DNA of 64,000 nt from Bacillota bacterium (GCA_023443515.1 JAEZUC010000087.1:1-64000), one strand, 5' to 3'. Positions 44,861 to 55,364 are shown, counted from the stretch's first letter. Numbers and translations: made by a program. The notes: generated from the sequence alone by a model not told the origin.

Positions 44861-45766
44861 GTGAAACGGTTGTCAATTGCAGTTGGAATTCTATCAATCA
44901 TTGTATTGCTGCTGATTATTTATATAATAGTTATACAGACTCAATTGCGGAGAATCAACCGCCAACTGGAGAATAGGCTGGAAGGAGATACAAGACAGCC
45001 TGTCAGGGTGGAGCTTATTAACCGTGAGCTTAGTCAATTGACTTCCAACATAAACAAGTGCTTGAAGGCGGAGGAGACCCTCCGTCTTGAGTCCGTTAGA
45101 GAGGAAAAACGTTTTAAGGAACTAATAGCAAATATATCCCATGATTTACGTACTCCCCTTACCGCAATAAGGGGATATCAGCAGTTGATGGAAAAGGGAC
45201 ACTTGACAGAGGAGCAGAGAAATAGACTTGGCGTTGCACAAAAACATGCCGAGCAACTTGGACATCTGGTGGACCATTTTTTTGAATACTCCTATCTTTT
45301 GAATTCTGAACTCAAACCGCAGTTGGAACGAATTAATCTCACAAATCTTGTAACGGAATGTCTTGCAGGGTATGTTTCCTCATTTGAGGAACATGGTTTG
45401 ACATTGTCCTTCGATGAAACACCTCCCATATTTGTTATGGCTGATAAAGAAATGATATTCCGTATTATTCAAAACCTTTTGCGAAATTGTCTTACACATT
45501 CTGCCGGAAATGTTGAAGTTAAACTTACAGCATCTCAAGAGGCAGTCATATCTATAAAAAATCCGGTAGAAAATACATCTCAGATAGATATTACACGTCT
45601 GTTTGACCGTTTTTATACAGGAGACAGTTCAAGAAGCAGAACAACAGGTCTTGGCCTTGCAATTGTAAAAATCCTGGCAGAGGAAATGGGCGGAAATGTA
45701 AGTGCAGAGTTGTGTAAAAATCAGCTCACAATACAGGTTGAAATCCAATTAATAAAAAATCAATAA
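44861..45766 (+). CDS. Sensor histidine kinase with a single TM and no extracellular domain
   Basis: 301 aa from GTG 44861 (AGAAGG four bases upstream). One TM at about 4-27, no outside loop, then a short linker, H-box ISHDLRTPL (His94), N-box QNLLRNCLTHS and G-box GLGLAIVK. Kinases with such minimal input domains in this gene context usually read the state of the adjacent ABC transporter or act within the membrane. Cognate regulator: the gene at 42313. Confidence 0.92.
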   Translation: MKRLSIAVGILSIIVLLLIIYIIVIQTQLRRINRQLENRLEGDTRQPVRVELINRELSQLTSNINKCLKAEETLRLESVREEKRFKELIANISHDLRTPLTAIRGYQQLMEKGHLTEEQRNRLGVAQKHAEQLGHLVDHFFEYSYLLNSELKPQLERINLTNLVTECLAGYVSSFEEHGLTLSFDETPPIFVMADKEMIFRIIQNLLRNCLTHSAGNVEVKLTASQEAVISIKNPVENTSQIDITRLFDRFYTGDSSRSRTTGLGLAIVKILAEEMGGNVSAELCKNQLTIQVEIQLIKNQ

Positions 45767-46217
45767 GTAAAAGATATAAGATTTTTCGGTACTAATTATG
45801 TAAAATCAGTCGTGACTTGTAAAAACAATAGTAGTATTTTAAATATAGTATTATATTCCAGTTTATACAGTGCATCAGTCCTAATTTCAAGGAGGAATTT
45901 TAAGCTGTTATAATTCATAAATTTATAAAAATACGTAATACTGGTTTAATTTACATAAATTCTTAAATCTTACCACGCAACAATGAAGAACCTCGATTAA
46001 CTAGACTGATATAGCAGAAAAAAATTTACTGCTGTAATCCCTGTTTTTCACATAAATTGATACTATAGCCACTTTAACTACGGAATTGGTAAAAGTAATT
46101 AACAAAGCAACTATGCATTTTGAAAGGGGGGATAGTACCGCGATAATCAAGTTCACAGAAAAACCTGCACAAAATTTAAGCAAGTGAAAAAACATTTAAA
46201 ATCAGGAGGACGATTGA
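45767..46217. other. 450-base intergenic region before the first xylanase
   Basis: AT-rich. No terminator is evident after the kinase, and there is no clear consensus promoter. A 24-codon ORF (46112-46186 region) lacks an SD and is not called. A weak 5-bp hairpin AGCAG/CTGCT lies near 46014-46034. AGGAGG at 46202-46207 is the xylanase SD. I see nothing else. Confidence 0.35.
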
Positions 46218-49200
46218 ATGTACAGAAAGAACAGAAATAAAGTCTTAGCATTGCTTTTAGCTATTGCAATGCTCATTTCCGTTATGCCTTTCAAGCCGGT
46301 AATGGCTGAAACAAAAACTACTTATCACGAAACCTTTGCAGATGGAAAGGGTCTAGCTTCCCAATCCGGAGGAGCTAATCTTGAAAAGGTTGGAAATAAG
46401 GTTTTTGAAGGTAACGATGATGGAGCCGCATTATATGTAAGCAACAGAAAAAATAACTGGGATGCGGCTGATTTCAAATTCTCAGATATAGGATTAAAAA
46501 ACGGTAAGACTTATAACATAACAGTAAAAGGTTTTGTTGACTCCAATGCCAAGGTTCCGGCAGGCGCACAGGCATTTCTTCAGGTTGCAGACAGCTACGC
46601 GTGGCTGGCAGGGGCAGAATTTGTTGCAGGAAAGGCTTTCACATTAAGCGGAAAGTATACTGTTGATACTTCGAAGGACAACAGAATACGTGTTCAATCC
46701 AATGATGAGGGCAAAGAGGTTTCTTTTTATATTGGAGACATTTCAGTTACAGAAGAGGCCGTTGAAGAAGTGCCCGTTGATCCTAACAAACCAAAGGCGG
46801 AAACCTTCAAAACAATATCATTTGAGGACAACACAACAGGTGGCTTTGGAGGCAGAGACGGTTCAGAAAAGCTGACCGTAACAAAAGAAGCTAACCATAC
46901 CGACGGCGGTGCATATGCCTTAAAGGTAGAAAACAGAACAATGTCCTGGCATGGTCCTTCTATGAATGTAGAAAAGTTTGTAAGCCAGGGCAGTGAATAC
47001 AAGATTACTGCATGGGTAAAACTCATTAGTCCCGAAAGCTCACAACTTCAACTTTCTACTCAGGTTGGAAATGGAGGAAGTGCTTCTTATGTAAGCCTTG
47101 CAGCAAAAACAATAAGTACTTCTGACGGATGGGTTAAGTACGAGGGTACATATCGATACAACAATGTTTCCAGCGGATTCATCACTATATATGTGGAAAG
47201 CGCAAGCAGTGCCAATGCTTCCTTCTATATTGACGATATCAGCTTTGAAGATACAGGCTCAGCTCCAATTAAGATTCAAAACGAATTGGCTTCAATAAAA
47301 GATGTATACAAAAAAGATTTTCTTATTGGAAATGCAATAGCAGCAGAGGATATGGAAGGGGTCAGACTCGACCTTTTAAAGAAGCACTTTAATGTAATGA
47401 CTGCCGGCAATGCCATGAAGCCTGATGCATTACAGCCTACAAAGGGTAACTTTACATTCGGGGATGCAGATAAGCTTGTTGACAAGGTTCTGGCAGAGGG
47501 CTTTCAGATGCATGGACATACTCTTGTTTGGCATCAGCAGTCACCTGCTTGGCTAAATACAAAAGTTGATGCAAGCGGAAATAGTGTACCTTTGTCACGT
47601 GACGAAGCTCTTGCAAATCTGAGAACTCATATCAAGACAGTTGTAGAGCATTACGGCAACAAGGTAATATCCTGGGACGTAGTAAATGAGGGTATGAATG
47701 ACAATCCTTCAAACCCTGAGGACTGGAGGGGAGCATTGCGTCAAAGCCCATGGTATCAGGCAATTGGCCCTGATTATATGGAACAGGCATTCTTAGCAGC
47801 CAGAGAGGTTCTGGATGCTCATCCTGATTGGGATGTGAAGCTTTATTACAATGATTATAACGATGATAATCAAAATAAATCCAAAGCTATTTATTATATG
47901 GTAAAAGAATTAAATGAAAAATATGCAAAAACCCACCCTGGCAAGCTTCTTATCGACGGAGTAGGCATGCAGGCACATTACAGTATGTCAACAAATCCTT
48001 CAAACGTTGAACTTTCATTGGAAAGATTTATTTCTCTGGGCGTTGAAGTAAGCATAACAGAGCTTGATGTTCAGGCGGGTAGCGACTTTAAGTTGACCGA
48101 TGACGTTGCAAACGCACAAGGATATTTATATGCACAGTTATTTGATATATACAAAAAAAATGCAGCAAATATAAGCCGTATTACTATTTGGGGACTGGAT
48201 GACGGCACAAGCTGGAGATCCTCCACAAATCCTTTACCGTTTGACAAGAATCTTCAAGCAAAACCTGCATTTTTTGGAATAGTTGACCCGGCTAAGTTCA
48301 TGAACGAAAATAAGCCTCAAACACCTAAAGGTGCAAAATCTGCAACTGCAAAATACGGAACACCTGTAATTGACGGTAGTGTAGACAGTGTTTGGAGTAA
48401 AGCACAGGCCATACCTGTAAATCAATATCAAATGGCATGGCAGGGAGCAACAGGAACTGCAAAGGCTCTATGGGATGACAAAAATCTGTATGTTCTTGTT
48501 CAGGTAAGCGATTCAGAACTTGATAAGAAGAGTGCAAATACATACGAACAAGACTCAATTGAAGTATTCGTGGATGAGAACAATGGGAAGACATCATACT
48601 ATGAGAATGATGACGGACAGTACAGGGTTAACTTTGATAATGAGACTTCATTTAATCCTGCATCAATTGCAGCAGGATTTGAATCAGCAACAAAGGTTGC
48701 AGGAACAAACTATACAGTAGAAATAAAGATTCCTCTTAAATCAGTAACTCCATCCAATAATATGAAAATAGGCTTTGATGTTCAGGTTAATGATGGAAAA
48801 GACGGTTCACGTAAGAGTGTTGCAGCATGGAATGATACCACCGGAACAGGCTATCAGGATACATCAGTATATGGTACCCTTACCCTAAGTAATTCCGACA
48901 GCAGTAGTACAGCTAAATACATTACAAGAGGAGAATTTATTGATTCTATTATTAAGGCTTTGGGTCTTAGTAAAAATGTTCAGGCAAAAGACTCCTTTAA
49001 GGATGTAACCAAGGATTCCAGCTATTATGCTTCTGTAAGTGCCGCTTACCAGAAAGGAATAGTATCGGGATACAAGAACGGGGAATTCAAACCACAGGCT
49101 AAGATTACTCGTCAAGAAGCAATGGTGATAATTGCCAAGGCTATGAAGGCAGCAGGAAAGAACATAAATTACTCAGCTGCTGAGGTAAATAAAATACTTA

Positions 49201-49367
49201 AGGAATATAAGGATTCAAATAAAGTTGCCGGTTGGGCAAAAGGTTCTGTTGTCGCTTGTATAAAAGCAGGAATTGTGTCCGGAAAAAGCGGAAAAATGCT
49301 GGCTCCACAAGAAAATATAACTGTTTCACAAACAGAATCAATAGTAAAGAAATTGTCTGCAAAATAA
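46218..49367 (+). CDS. Cell-surface GH10 xylanase: CBM22-type x2, GH10, CBM9, SLH
   Basis: 1049 aa; AGGAGG eight bases before the ATG. Signal peptide 1-31 (ALLLAIAMLISVMPF, cut near VMA/E). Two beta-sandwich CBM22/CBM_4_9-type modules (about 34-180, 195-345). GH10 at about 355-695 with acid/base Glu491 in DVVNEG and nucleophile Glu615 in SITELDV. CBM9 at about 705-895 (ALWDDKNLYVLV, DSIEVFVDENN). The C-terminus (900-1049) holds SLH repeats for cell-wall binding, but the first is cut, starting at YITRGEFI. It has no dockerin, so it is cell-anchored rather than cellulosomal. Relative to the next gene it lacks one CBM and about 250 residues between CBM9 and SLH. It should degrade xylan at the cell surface. 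Confidence 0.94.
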   Translation: MYRKNRNKVLALLLAIAMLISVMPFKPVMAETKTTYHETFADGKGLASQSGGANLEKVGNKVFEGNDDGAALYVSNRKNNWDAADFKFSDIGLKNGKTYNITVKGFVDSNAKVPAGAQAFLQVADSYAWLAGAEFVAGKAFTLSGKYTVDTSKDNRIRVQSNDEGKEVSFYIGDISVTEEAVEEVPVDPNKPKAETFKTISFEDNTTGGFGGRDGSEKLTVTKEANHTDGGAYALKVENRTMSWHGPSMNVEKFVSQGSEYKITAWVKLISPESSQLQLSTQVGNGGSASYVSLAAKTISTSDGWVKYEGTYRYNNVSSGFITIYVESASSANASFYIDDISFEDTGSAPIKIQNELASIKDVYKKDFLIGNAIAAEDMEGVRLDLLKKHFNVMTAGNAMKPDALQPTKGNFTFGDADKLVDKVLAEGFQMHGHTLVWHQQSPAWLNTKVDASGNSVPLSRDEALANLRTHIKTVVEHYGNKVISWDVVNEGMNDNPSNPEDWRGALRQSPWYQAIGPDYMEQAFLAAREVLDAHPDWDVKLYYNDYNDDNQNKSKAIYYMVKELNEKYAKTHPGKLLIDGVGMQAHYSMSTNPSNVELSLERFISLGVEVSITELDVQAGSDFKLTDDVANAQGYLYAQLFDIYKKNAANISRITIWGLDDGTSWRSSTNPLPFDKNLQAKPAFFGIVDPAKFMNENKPQTPKGAKSATAKYGTPVIDGSVDSVWSKAQAIPVNQYQMAWQGATGTAKALWDDKNLYVLVQVSDSELDKKSANTYEQDSIEVFVDENNGKTSYYENDDGQYRVNFDNETSFNPASIAAGFESATKVAGTNYTVEIKIPLKSVTPSNNMKIGFDVQVNDGKDGSRKSVAAWNDTTGTGYQDTSVYGTLTLSNSDSSSTAKYITRGEFIDSIIKALGLSKNVQAKDSFKDVTKDSSYYASVSAAYQKGIVSGYKNGEFKPQAKITRQEAMVIIAKAMKAAGKNINYSAAEVNKILKEYKDSNKVAGWAKGSVVACIKAGIVSGKSGKMLAPQENITVSQTESIVKKLSAK

Positions 49368-49385
49368 AAACTGAATTTCATTTTG

Positions 49386-49420
49386 AGCCGGCTCCGTAAA
49401 AATTTGGGGGCCGGCTTTTT
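49386..49420 (+). terminator. Rho-independent terminator after the first xylanase
   Basis: AGCCGGC (49386-49392) pairs with GCCGGCT (49410-49416), with further CC/GG pairs inside, followed by a T5 run. Confidence 0.85.
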
Positions 49421-49491
49421 ACTTTTTAATAAGATATTGATGGGTACAAAAAGCAGATATTTAGAATTTATTTTTATGGAGGTGCATTTAT

Positions 49492-52400
49492 TTGAGGAGT
49501 AATGCAAAATGTAAAAGAGTTTTATCAGTTGTAATGATAATCGCTATGTTTTTTTCGGTAATGCCTTTAAACAATGTGGTAAAAGCAGAAATTACAACAA
49601 TTTATCACGAAGATTTTGCTAATGGAAAGGGAGTAGCTATACAAGCCGGAGATGCGACTCTGACAACAGTTACTAACAAAGTTTTCACAGGCAATGACGA
49701 CGGAGCTGCTCTGTATGTAAATCCCAGAAAAAACAACTGGGATGGAGCTGACTTTTCATTTAAAGATTTAGGAATGGTAGAAGGAAATAAATATACCATA
49801 ACAGTTAAGGGATATGTTGACTCAGACGTAACAGTACCTAAAGACACTGATACACCAGAAAATTCAAAAGCATTTTTACAGGTTGTGAACAGCTATGTCT
49901 GGCTGGCAGGTGCTGATTTCGTTGCAGGAGCAGAATTTACATTAACCGGAACTTATACCGTTGATACCAGCAAGGATACCGCAATACGTATTCAATCCAA
50001 TGTTGTAGGAGCAACAGTTCCTTTTTATATCGGAGAGATAACTGTAACAGGTGAAAAGTCAACAGCACCGACACCTGTAACTGAAAAGACAATTTACCAC
50101 GAAACTTTTGCAAGCGGTAATGGCTTGGCAAAACAATCCGGAGATGCTACTCTGATGCCTGTTACTGAAAAAACCTTTCCTACAGGTGATGTAGAGGAAA
50201 CTGTGTTAAATGAAGACGGGGCTGCTTTATATGTGGATACCAGAGTTAACAACTATGATGGGGCAGATTTTTTATTCAGTGACATAGGTCTGGAGAATGG
50301 AAAATCCTATGAAATAACAGTAATTGGCTATGTAGATACAAATACTGACGTACCGGCAGGAGCACAGGCATTTCTGCAAAGTATAAGCAGTTATGGTGTA
50401 GTTGCTAGTACAGATTTTATAGCAGGAAAACCTTTTATATTAAAGGGCAAATACACAGTAGATACAAGTAAGGATGATAGGATACGAGTTCAGTCAAACG
50501 GTGAAGGAGCTGCCGTTCCTTTTTACATAGGTGATATACTTATAACCGGACCTGCACCTTCAATGAAAACCATTGACTTCGAGGACGGGACGGAAAGTGG
50601 CTTCACACCAAGAATCGGGAAAGAAGTTCTTAGTGTAACAAATGAAGCCAATCATACTGATGGCGGAGGATACGCCCTTAAAGTAGACGGAGGCAGAGAA
50701 AACGCTTACTCTGGCCCGTCATTGCGGGTGGAGAAGTATATAGAGCAAGGCAGTGAATATAGAGTGACAGTTTGGGTGAAGCTGGCACCAGATGCAGAAA
50801 GTGCAGAAATTGATCTCAGTACACAGATTGGTAATGGCGACGGTGTTGCTGAATACCCTTCATTGTCTAAAAAGATAATTAAAGAAAGTGACGGTTGGGT
50901 CAAGTTTGAGGGTAAACAACGTTATTATAATACTTCAAGCGGATATATAACTATATATATACAAAGTGTTGACACATCAGTTGCGTTTTATATCGATGAT
51001 GTCAGCGTAGTAAATACAGGTTCAGTGTCACTACCTGTCCAAACCGATCTGATTCCTATAATGGACGTATACAAAGATGACTTCCTTTTCGGAAATGCAA
51101 TAGCACCAAATGAACTTGAGGGAAAAAGCTTTGAGCTTTTAAAACATCATTTCAATGTTATTACGGCAGGCAATGATATGAAGCCTGATGCACTTCAAAG
51201 GAACAAAGGCGTATTCAGCTTTGAAACAGCTGATGCAATGATACAAAAAGCACACGACAACAATATGCAGGTTCACGGGCATGTATTAGTTTGGCACCAA
51301 CAAACACCTGTATGGATGAATGGGGTACCTGATGCTTCTGATATAACAAAATATAAAAAGGACGGAAACGGTAAAAACATTACCCTTTCAAGGGAAGAAG
51401 CCCTTGAAAATATGAGAACTCACATAGAGAATGTTGTTGAGCATTTCGGTGACAAAGTCATATCATGGGATGTAGTTAATGAAGCAATGTCAGATGGAAT
51501 CAGCGACCCTTCAGATTGGAGGAATTGCTTGCGTAGAGATTCAATGTGGTATCAGTCTATCGGCGATGATTATGTAGAGCAAGCATTTTTAATTACGAGA
51601 GATGTTCTTGAAATAAATAATCTGAACGATATAAAGCTTTATTATAATGACTATAACGAAGATGATCAGAATAAATCTCAAGCTATAGCTAACATGGTAA
51701 AGGAAATTAATACAAATTATGCAAAAGCTAACCATGGCGAGCTACTTATTGACGGCATAGGTATGCAGGCTCACTACAGTACATCTACTAACCCTAAGAA
51801 TGTAGAGGCATCCTTGGAAAGATTTATTAATTTGGGAGTAGATGTGTGTGTTACTGAGTTAGACATTACAGCCGGAAGCGGCCAAAAGCAGAGCAACGAT
51901 GAGATAAATGCACAGGCTTACTTGTACGCACAGCTAATGAAAATTTACAAGGCTCATGCTAATAATATAAGTCGTGTTACAATTTGGGGACTTGATGACG
52001 GAAACAGTTGGAGGAAAGAAGCTTGTCCTCTGCCTTTTGACAGTGATTTGCAGGCAAAAAATGCATACTACGCTATAATTGACCCTGATAAATATATGGC
52101 TGAGCACGAGGCACCGCCTGCAGTAGAGATAAAGCAGGGAACAGCTGCAAAGGGTACACCTGTAATAGACGGAACGATAGATGGTATTTGGAACAACGCC
52201 GAGAAGCTTCCGATAAATCAAACTATAACAGCATGGGAGATAGCAAACGGAACTGCCCAAGCGCTGTGGGATGACAAAAACCTCTATGTTTTAATCAAAG
52301 TAAATGATTCAATTCTTGACAAATCAAGTGCAAATCCTTGGGAACAGGATTCTGTAGAGGTATTTGTTGATGAAAATAACGGAAAAACAGCTTCATATGA

Positions 52401-53985
52401 GAATGATGACGGACAGTACAGAGTAAACTATGACAACGAGATCTCATTTAATCCTGACAAAATAAAAGAAGGATTCGAATCGGTTGTTAAAGTTTCAGGT
52501 ACAAGCTATACTGTAGAAATGAAAATACCGTTTAAAACTGTGACGCCGACAAATAATCTTAAAATCGGATTTGATGCTCAGATTAATGATGCCAAGGATG
52601 GTACACGTACCGGATGTAGAAACTGGAACGATACTACAGGAGTAGGCTATAAGGATACCTCTGTATACGGAGAGCTTACATTGAGCGATGGTAGTACTCC
52701 TACAACACCTTCAAATCCAGCATCACCATCGGACAGTAGTCCTACTTGGGACAACGTAAAGAGTACTGTTAACGGAAAGGAAGTATCTATTGCAAAAGCT
52801 TTCACTGAATACAAGGAAGGCAAAAAAGTTACAAGTATAGTTGTAGATGAAAATAAGGTTGCAGAATTGCTTGGTCAAAAGGCTGTAATAGTATTAGAAC
52901 CACTTACAAAATCGGATATTGTAGCCGGACAGCTAACTGTTAAAATAATAAAAAATATGGCTGAGAAGGAAGCTGTTCTGGAGATAAGAAGTGGCAACGT
53001 GTCGTATTCAATACCGGCATCGAGGTTAGATATTGAAAAGATTGTGTCTGCATTTGAAGGAAACCTTGACGCTAAGGTAAATGTAAGTATTTCAGGAGTG
53101 ACTGATGCTGTAAATAATACTGTAAAGGAGACCGCAGGTAAGAATAATTATAAGCTGGCTTCCAATCCGGTAGGATTTAACGTAACATGCTCAAATGGCA
53201 CTAAAACCATTGAAATCCTCAAATTTAGCGGGTACGTTGAAAGAACAATTGCAATAAATGATGGAATAATCCCGGGGGAGATTATAACAGGAATAGTGCT
53301 CAATAGGGACGGTAGTTTCTCACATGTACCGACAACTATAGTAAGCAAAGACGGCAAATATTATGCAAAAATAAACAGCTTGACCAACAGCACATATGCG
53401 CTGATATCAAGTACAAAAAACTTTAAAGATACTGAAAACCACTGGTCGAAGAGTTCTGTAAACAATATTGCTTCAAGACTTATTATGGACGGTATTGATA
53501 ATGACAACTTCAATCCTGACATGGCTATCACGAGAGGCGAGTTCATTGATTCTATGGTGAAGGCTATGGGACTTTACCGAACAGGTGAAGGGAAAAACAT
53601 TTTTGCAGATGTAAGCAGTAGCAACAACTATTATGATGCAATAGGCATAGCATATGAATGTGGTATCATCTCAGGTTATGGAAACGGTGAATTCAGACCT
53701 ATGGGTAAAATAACCCGTCAGGAAGCTATGACTATAGTTTCAAAAGCAATGAAGATTACCGGTTTGAAAACTAATTATACCACTGAAGAAGTAGTTAATT
53801 CACATAAAGCCTTCAAAGATTTGGACAAACTGGCAGCATGGGCAAAAATTTCAGCTGCTGCCTGCGTTAATTCCGGAATTGTATCAGGAAAAAGTCTGAC
53901 AGTAATTGCACCAAAAGATAATCTTACACGTGCTGAAACTGCGTCGGTTATTAATAAGTTTTTAACCAAGTCAAGCCTTATCTAG
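49492..53985 (+). CDS. Cell-surface GH10 xylanase: CBM22-type x3, GH10, CBM9, unknown beta domain, SLH x3
   Basis: 1497 aa; TTG start at 49492, seven bases after GGAGGTG, with no in-frame ATG at a usable distance. Signal peptide 1-31. CBM22-type modules at about 33-185, 200-345 and 352-510; the first two resemble each other and the first of the upstream paralogue, showing an internal duplication. GH10 about 520-865: Glu664 in DVVNEA, Glu789 in CVTELDI. CBM9 about 880-1065. A Ser/Thr/Pro linker precedes an unclassified region (about 1095-1300) of the kind often found before SLH domains. Three full SLH repeats follow (FKDTENHW..., ITRGEF, ITRQEA). Surface-anchored xylanase. The terminator before it implies its own promoter or partial read-through. 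Confidence 0.94.
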   Translation: MRSNAKCKRVLSVVMIIAMFFSVMPLNNVVKAEITTIYHEDFANGKGVAIQAGDATLTTVTNKVFTGNDDGAALYVNPRKNNWDGADFSFKDLGMVEGNKYTITVKGYVDSDVTVPKDTDTPENSKAFLQVVNSYVWLAGADFVAGAEFTLTGTYTVDTSKDTAIRIQSNVVGATVPFYIGEITVTGEKSTAPTPVTEKTIYHETFASGNGLAKQSGDATLMPVTEKTFPTGDVEETVLNEDGAALYVDTRVNNYDGADFLFSDIGLENGKSYEITVIGYVDTNTDVPAGAQAFLQSISSYGVVASTDFIAGKPFILKGKYTVDTSKDDRIRVQSNGEGAAVPFYIGDILITGPAPSMKTIDFEDGTESGFTPRIGKEVLSVTNEANHTDGGGYALKVDGGRENAYSGPSLRVEKYIEQGSEYRVTVWVKLAPDAESAEIDLSTQIGNGDGVAEYPSLSKKIIKESDGWVKFEGKQRYYNTSSGYITIYIQSVDTSVAFYIDDVSVVNTGSVSLPVQTDLIPIMDVYKDDFLFGNAIAPNELEGKSFELLKHHFNVITAGNDMKPDALQRNKGVFSFETADAMIQKAHDNNMQVHGHVLVWHQQTPVWMNGVPDASDITKYKKDGNGKNITLSREEALENMRTHIENVVEHFGDKVISWDVVNEAMSDGISDPSDWRNCLRRDSMWYQSIGDDYVEQAFLITRDVLEINNLNDIKLYYNDYNEDDQNKSQAIANMVKEINTNYAKANHGELLIDGIGMQAHYSTSTNPKNVEASLERFINLGVDVCVTELDITAGSGQKQSNDEINAQAYLYAQLMKIYKAHANNISRVTIWGLDDGNSWRKEACPLPFDSDLQAKNAYYAIIDPDKYMAEHEAPPAVEIKQGTAAKGTPVIDGTIDGIWNNAEKLPINQTITAWEIANGTAQALWDDKNLYVLIKVNDSILDKSSANPWEQDSVEVFVDENNGKTASYENDDGQYRVNYDNEISFNPDKIKEGFESVVKVSGTSYTVEMKIPFKTVTPTNNLKIGFDAQINDAKDGTRTGCRNWNDTTGVGYKDTSVYGELTLSDGSTPTTPSNPASPSDSSPTWDNVKSTVNGKEVSIAKAFTEYKEGKKVTSIVVDENKVAELLGQKAVIVLEPLTKSDIVAGQLTVKIIKNMAEKEAVLEIRSGNVSYSIPASRLDIEKIVSAFEGNLDAKVNVSISGVTDAVNNTVKETAGKNNYKLASNPVGFNVTCSNGTKTIEILKFSGYVERTIAINDGIIPGEIITGIVLNRDGSFSHVPTTIVSKDGKYYAKINSLTNSTYALISSTKNFKDTENHWSKSSVNNIASRLIMDGIDNDNFNPDMAITRGEFIDSMVKAMGLYRTGEGKNIFADVSSSNNYYDAIGIAYECGIISGYGNGEFRPMGKITRQEAMTIVSKAMKITGLKTNYTTEEVVNSHKAFKDLDKLAAWAKISAAACVNSGIVSGKSLTVIAPKDNLTRAETASVINKFLTKSSLI

Positions 53986-54021
53986 AGAAATTGATATGCC
54001 GACAAGAGCTCAAAAAATACA

Positions 54022-54052
54022 AAGCCCGGGAGAATTTCCGGGCTTAATTTTT
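54022..54052 (+). terminator. Rho-independent terminator after the second xylanase
   Basis: AAGCCCGG (54022-54029) with CCGGGCTT (54038-54045), 8-base loop, then AATTTTT. Confidence 0.9.
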
Positions 54053-54163
54053 GATAAAGTTTCAAGAATATCTGAACTCATATAAAGAAATACTAGTTAG
54101 TGAAATTAAATCTCATAATAACCGTATATATATGAGGGGGTATACATAAGAAGGGAATAATGA

Positions 54164-55255
54164 ATGTTAAGTGATTTGATAATAAACGCAGCTATACTTA
54201 TTTCATTTATGAGCATAGCAAATCAATTATATAGAGACCGGGATTCAGAAATACAATCCAGTCCTCTTTTTAAGCTGATTACAGGAGCTGTATGCGGGAT
54301 TTTGGGTATACTTTTGATTTGGTATAGTGTTAGAATCCAAAATGAAACACTGGTGGATTTCAGAAATATTTCTACCTTGCTGGCAGTTACAGTAGGAGGA
54401 GGAATGTCAGCTGTTGTTTCAGGCATTGTCATGGGGAGCTTTAGAATTGCATATTTTGGACTTAACAAATACTCCGAGGCGGGTGTAGTAGTTATTATGT
54501 TGGTAACAGCAGGCATAGTGTTAATTTTTAAAACAAGAAGGACACTGGGCAGGAAATGGCTGTTATCTACCATATACATGACTGTTGTCAGCTGTGGTGT
54601 TTACTTTTATATTTTTCAAAAAAATGTCTCAATTCTTTTTACAATATACCCATACTTTATTACGGGAACTGCTGTCGTTAGTTATACAGTATATAAATAT
54701 ATGATATATCTTAATAACATGAGCTTATTGTTTATAAAGCTAAAAGAGGAATCAACCAAGGATTACCTGACAGGCCTAAACAATGTAAGGGAATTTAATA
54801 AATTATTCAGGCTGGTAATAGAGAAGGCCGTAAGTACTAATCAAAAATTTTCTTTACTTTTGATTGATATAGATTTTTTTAAAAAAATAAACGATACACA
54901 TGGTCATCAAGCAGGAGACAAGGTACTGAAAGAGATTGGAAAGATATTAAGACATAATTGCAGAGCAGATGATAAGATATCACGAAACGGAGGGGAAGAA
55001 TTTTCAATATTGCTTGAGAATGCTTCAAACGCCAAGGCTATAGAGATAGCTGAAAGGATCAGGAAAATAATTGCTGAAAATGAGTTTGAGATTTCCTGTG
55101 GCAGGAAAATCAATTTAACAGTATCCATAGGTATTTGTTCTTATCCTGAAACGGTAACAGATATAACACAAATAATAGAGAGGGCTGATGCTGCTCTTTA
55201 CAAGGCAAAGCGTACAGGTAGGAACATGGTAGTTACAGATGAGGTAAGCTCATAA
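54164..55255 (+). CDS. Membrane diguanylate cyclase: 5TMR-LYT-type sensor plus GGDEF
   Basis: 363 aa. Residues 1-185 form about six TM segments resembling the LytS/YhcK-type 5TM receptor domain (the loop DFRNISTLLAVTVGG is typical). GGDEF domain about 195-360 with active-site GGEEF and the inhibitory RxxD site (RADD) nine residues before it, both intact, so an active, product-inhibited c-di-GMP synthase is expected. It lies next to a PilZ protein and the chemotaxis operon. The ligand of the TM sensor is unknown. Confidence 0.92.
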   Translation: MLSDLIINAAILISFMSIANQLYRDRDSEIQSSPLFKLITGAVCGILGILLIWYSVRIQNETLVDFRNISTLLAVTVGGGMSAVVSGIVMGSFRIAYFGLNKYSEAGVVVIMLVTAGIVLIFKTRRTLGRKWLLSTIYMTVVSCGVYFYIFQKNVSILFTIYPYFITGTAVVSYTVYKYMIYLNNMSLLFIKLKEESTKDYLTGLNNVREFNKLFRLVIEKAVSTNQKFSLLLIDIDFFKKINDTHGHQAGDKVLKEIGKILRHNCRADDKISRNGGEEFSILLENASNAKAIEIAERIRKIIAENEFEISCGRKINLTVSIGICSYPETVTDITQIIERADAALYKAKRTGRNMVVTDEVSS

Positions 55256-55335
55256 TGGTTTATGAAATAGTTTTTAAAAATCAGAATTTGTACCCGCAAC
55301 TTATGTAAATAAATAACGTATTTCCATAAATGGTC

Positions 55336-55364
55336 TTGTTCATGAAATTAGAATGTGCTATTCT
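55336..55364 (+). promoter_or_regulatory. Promoter candidate for the PilZ gene
   Basis: TTGTTC (55336-55341), 17-base spacer, TATTCT (55359-55364) with TGn in front of the -10. This puts the start site about 70 bases before the ATG at 55441. Confidence 0.45.

Noticed and set aside
46112..46186. 24-codon ORF before the first xylanase
   Set aside because: It has no ribosome binding site, no recognisable product, and its length is expected by chance.
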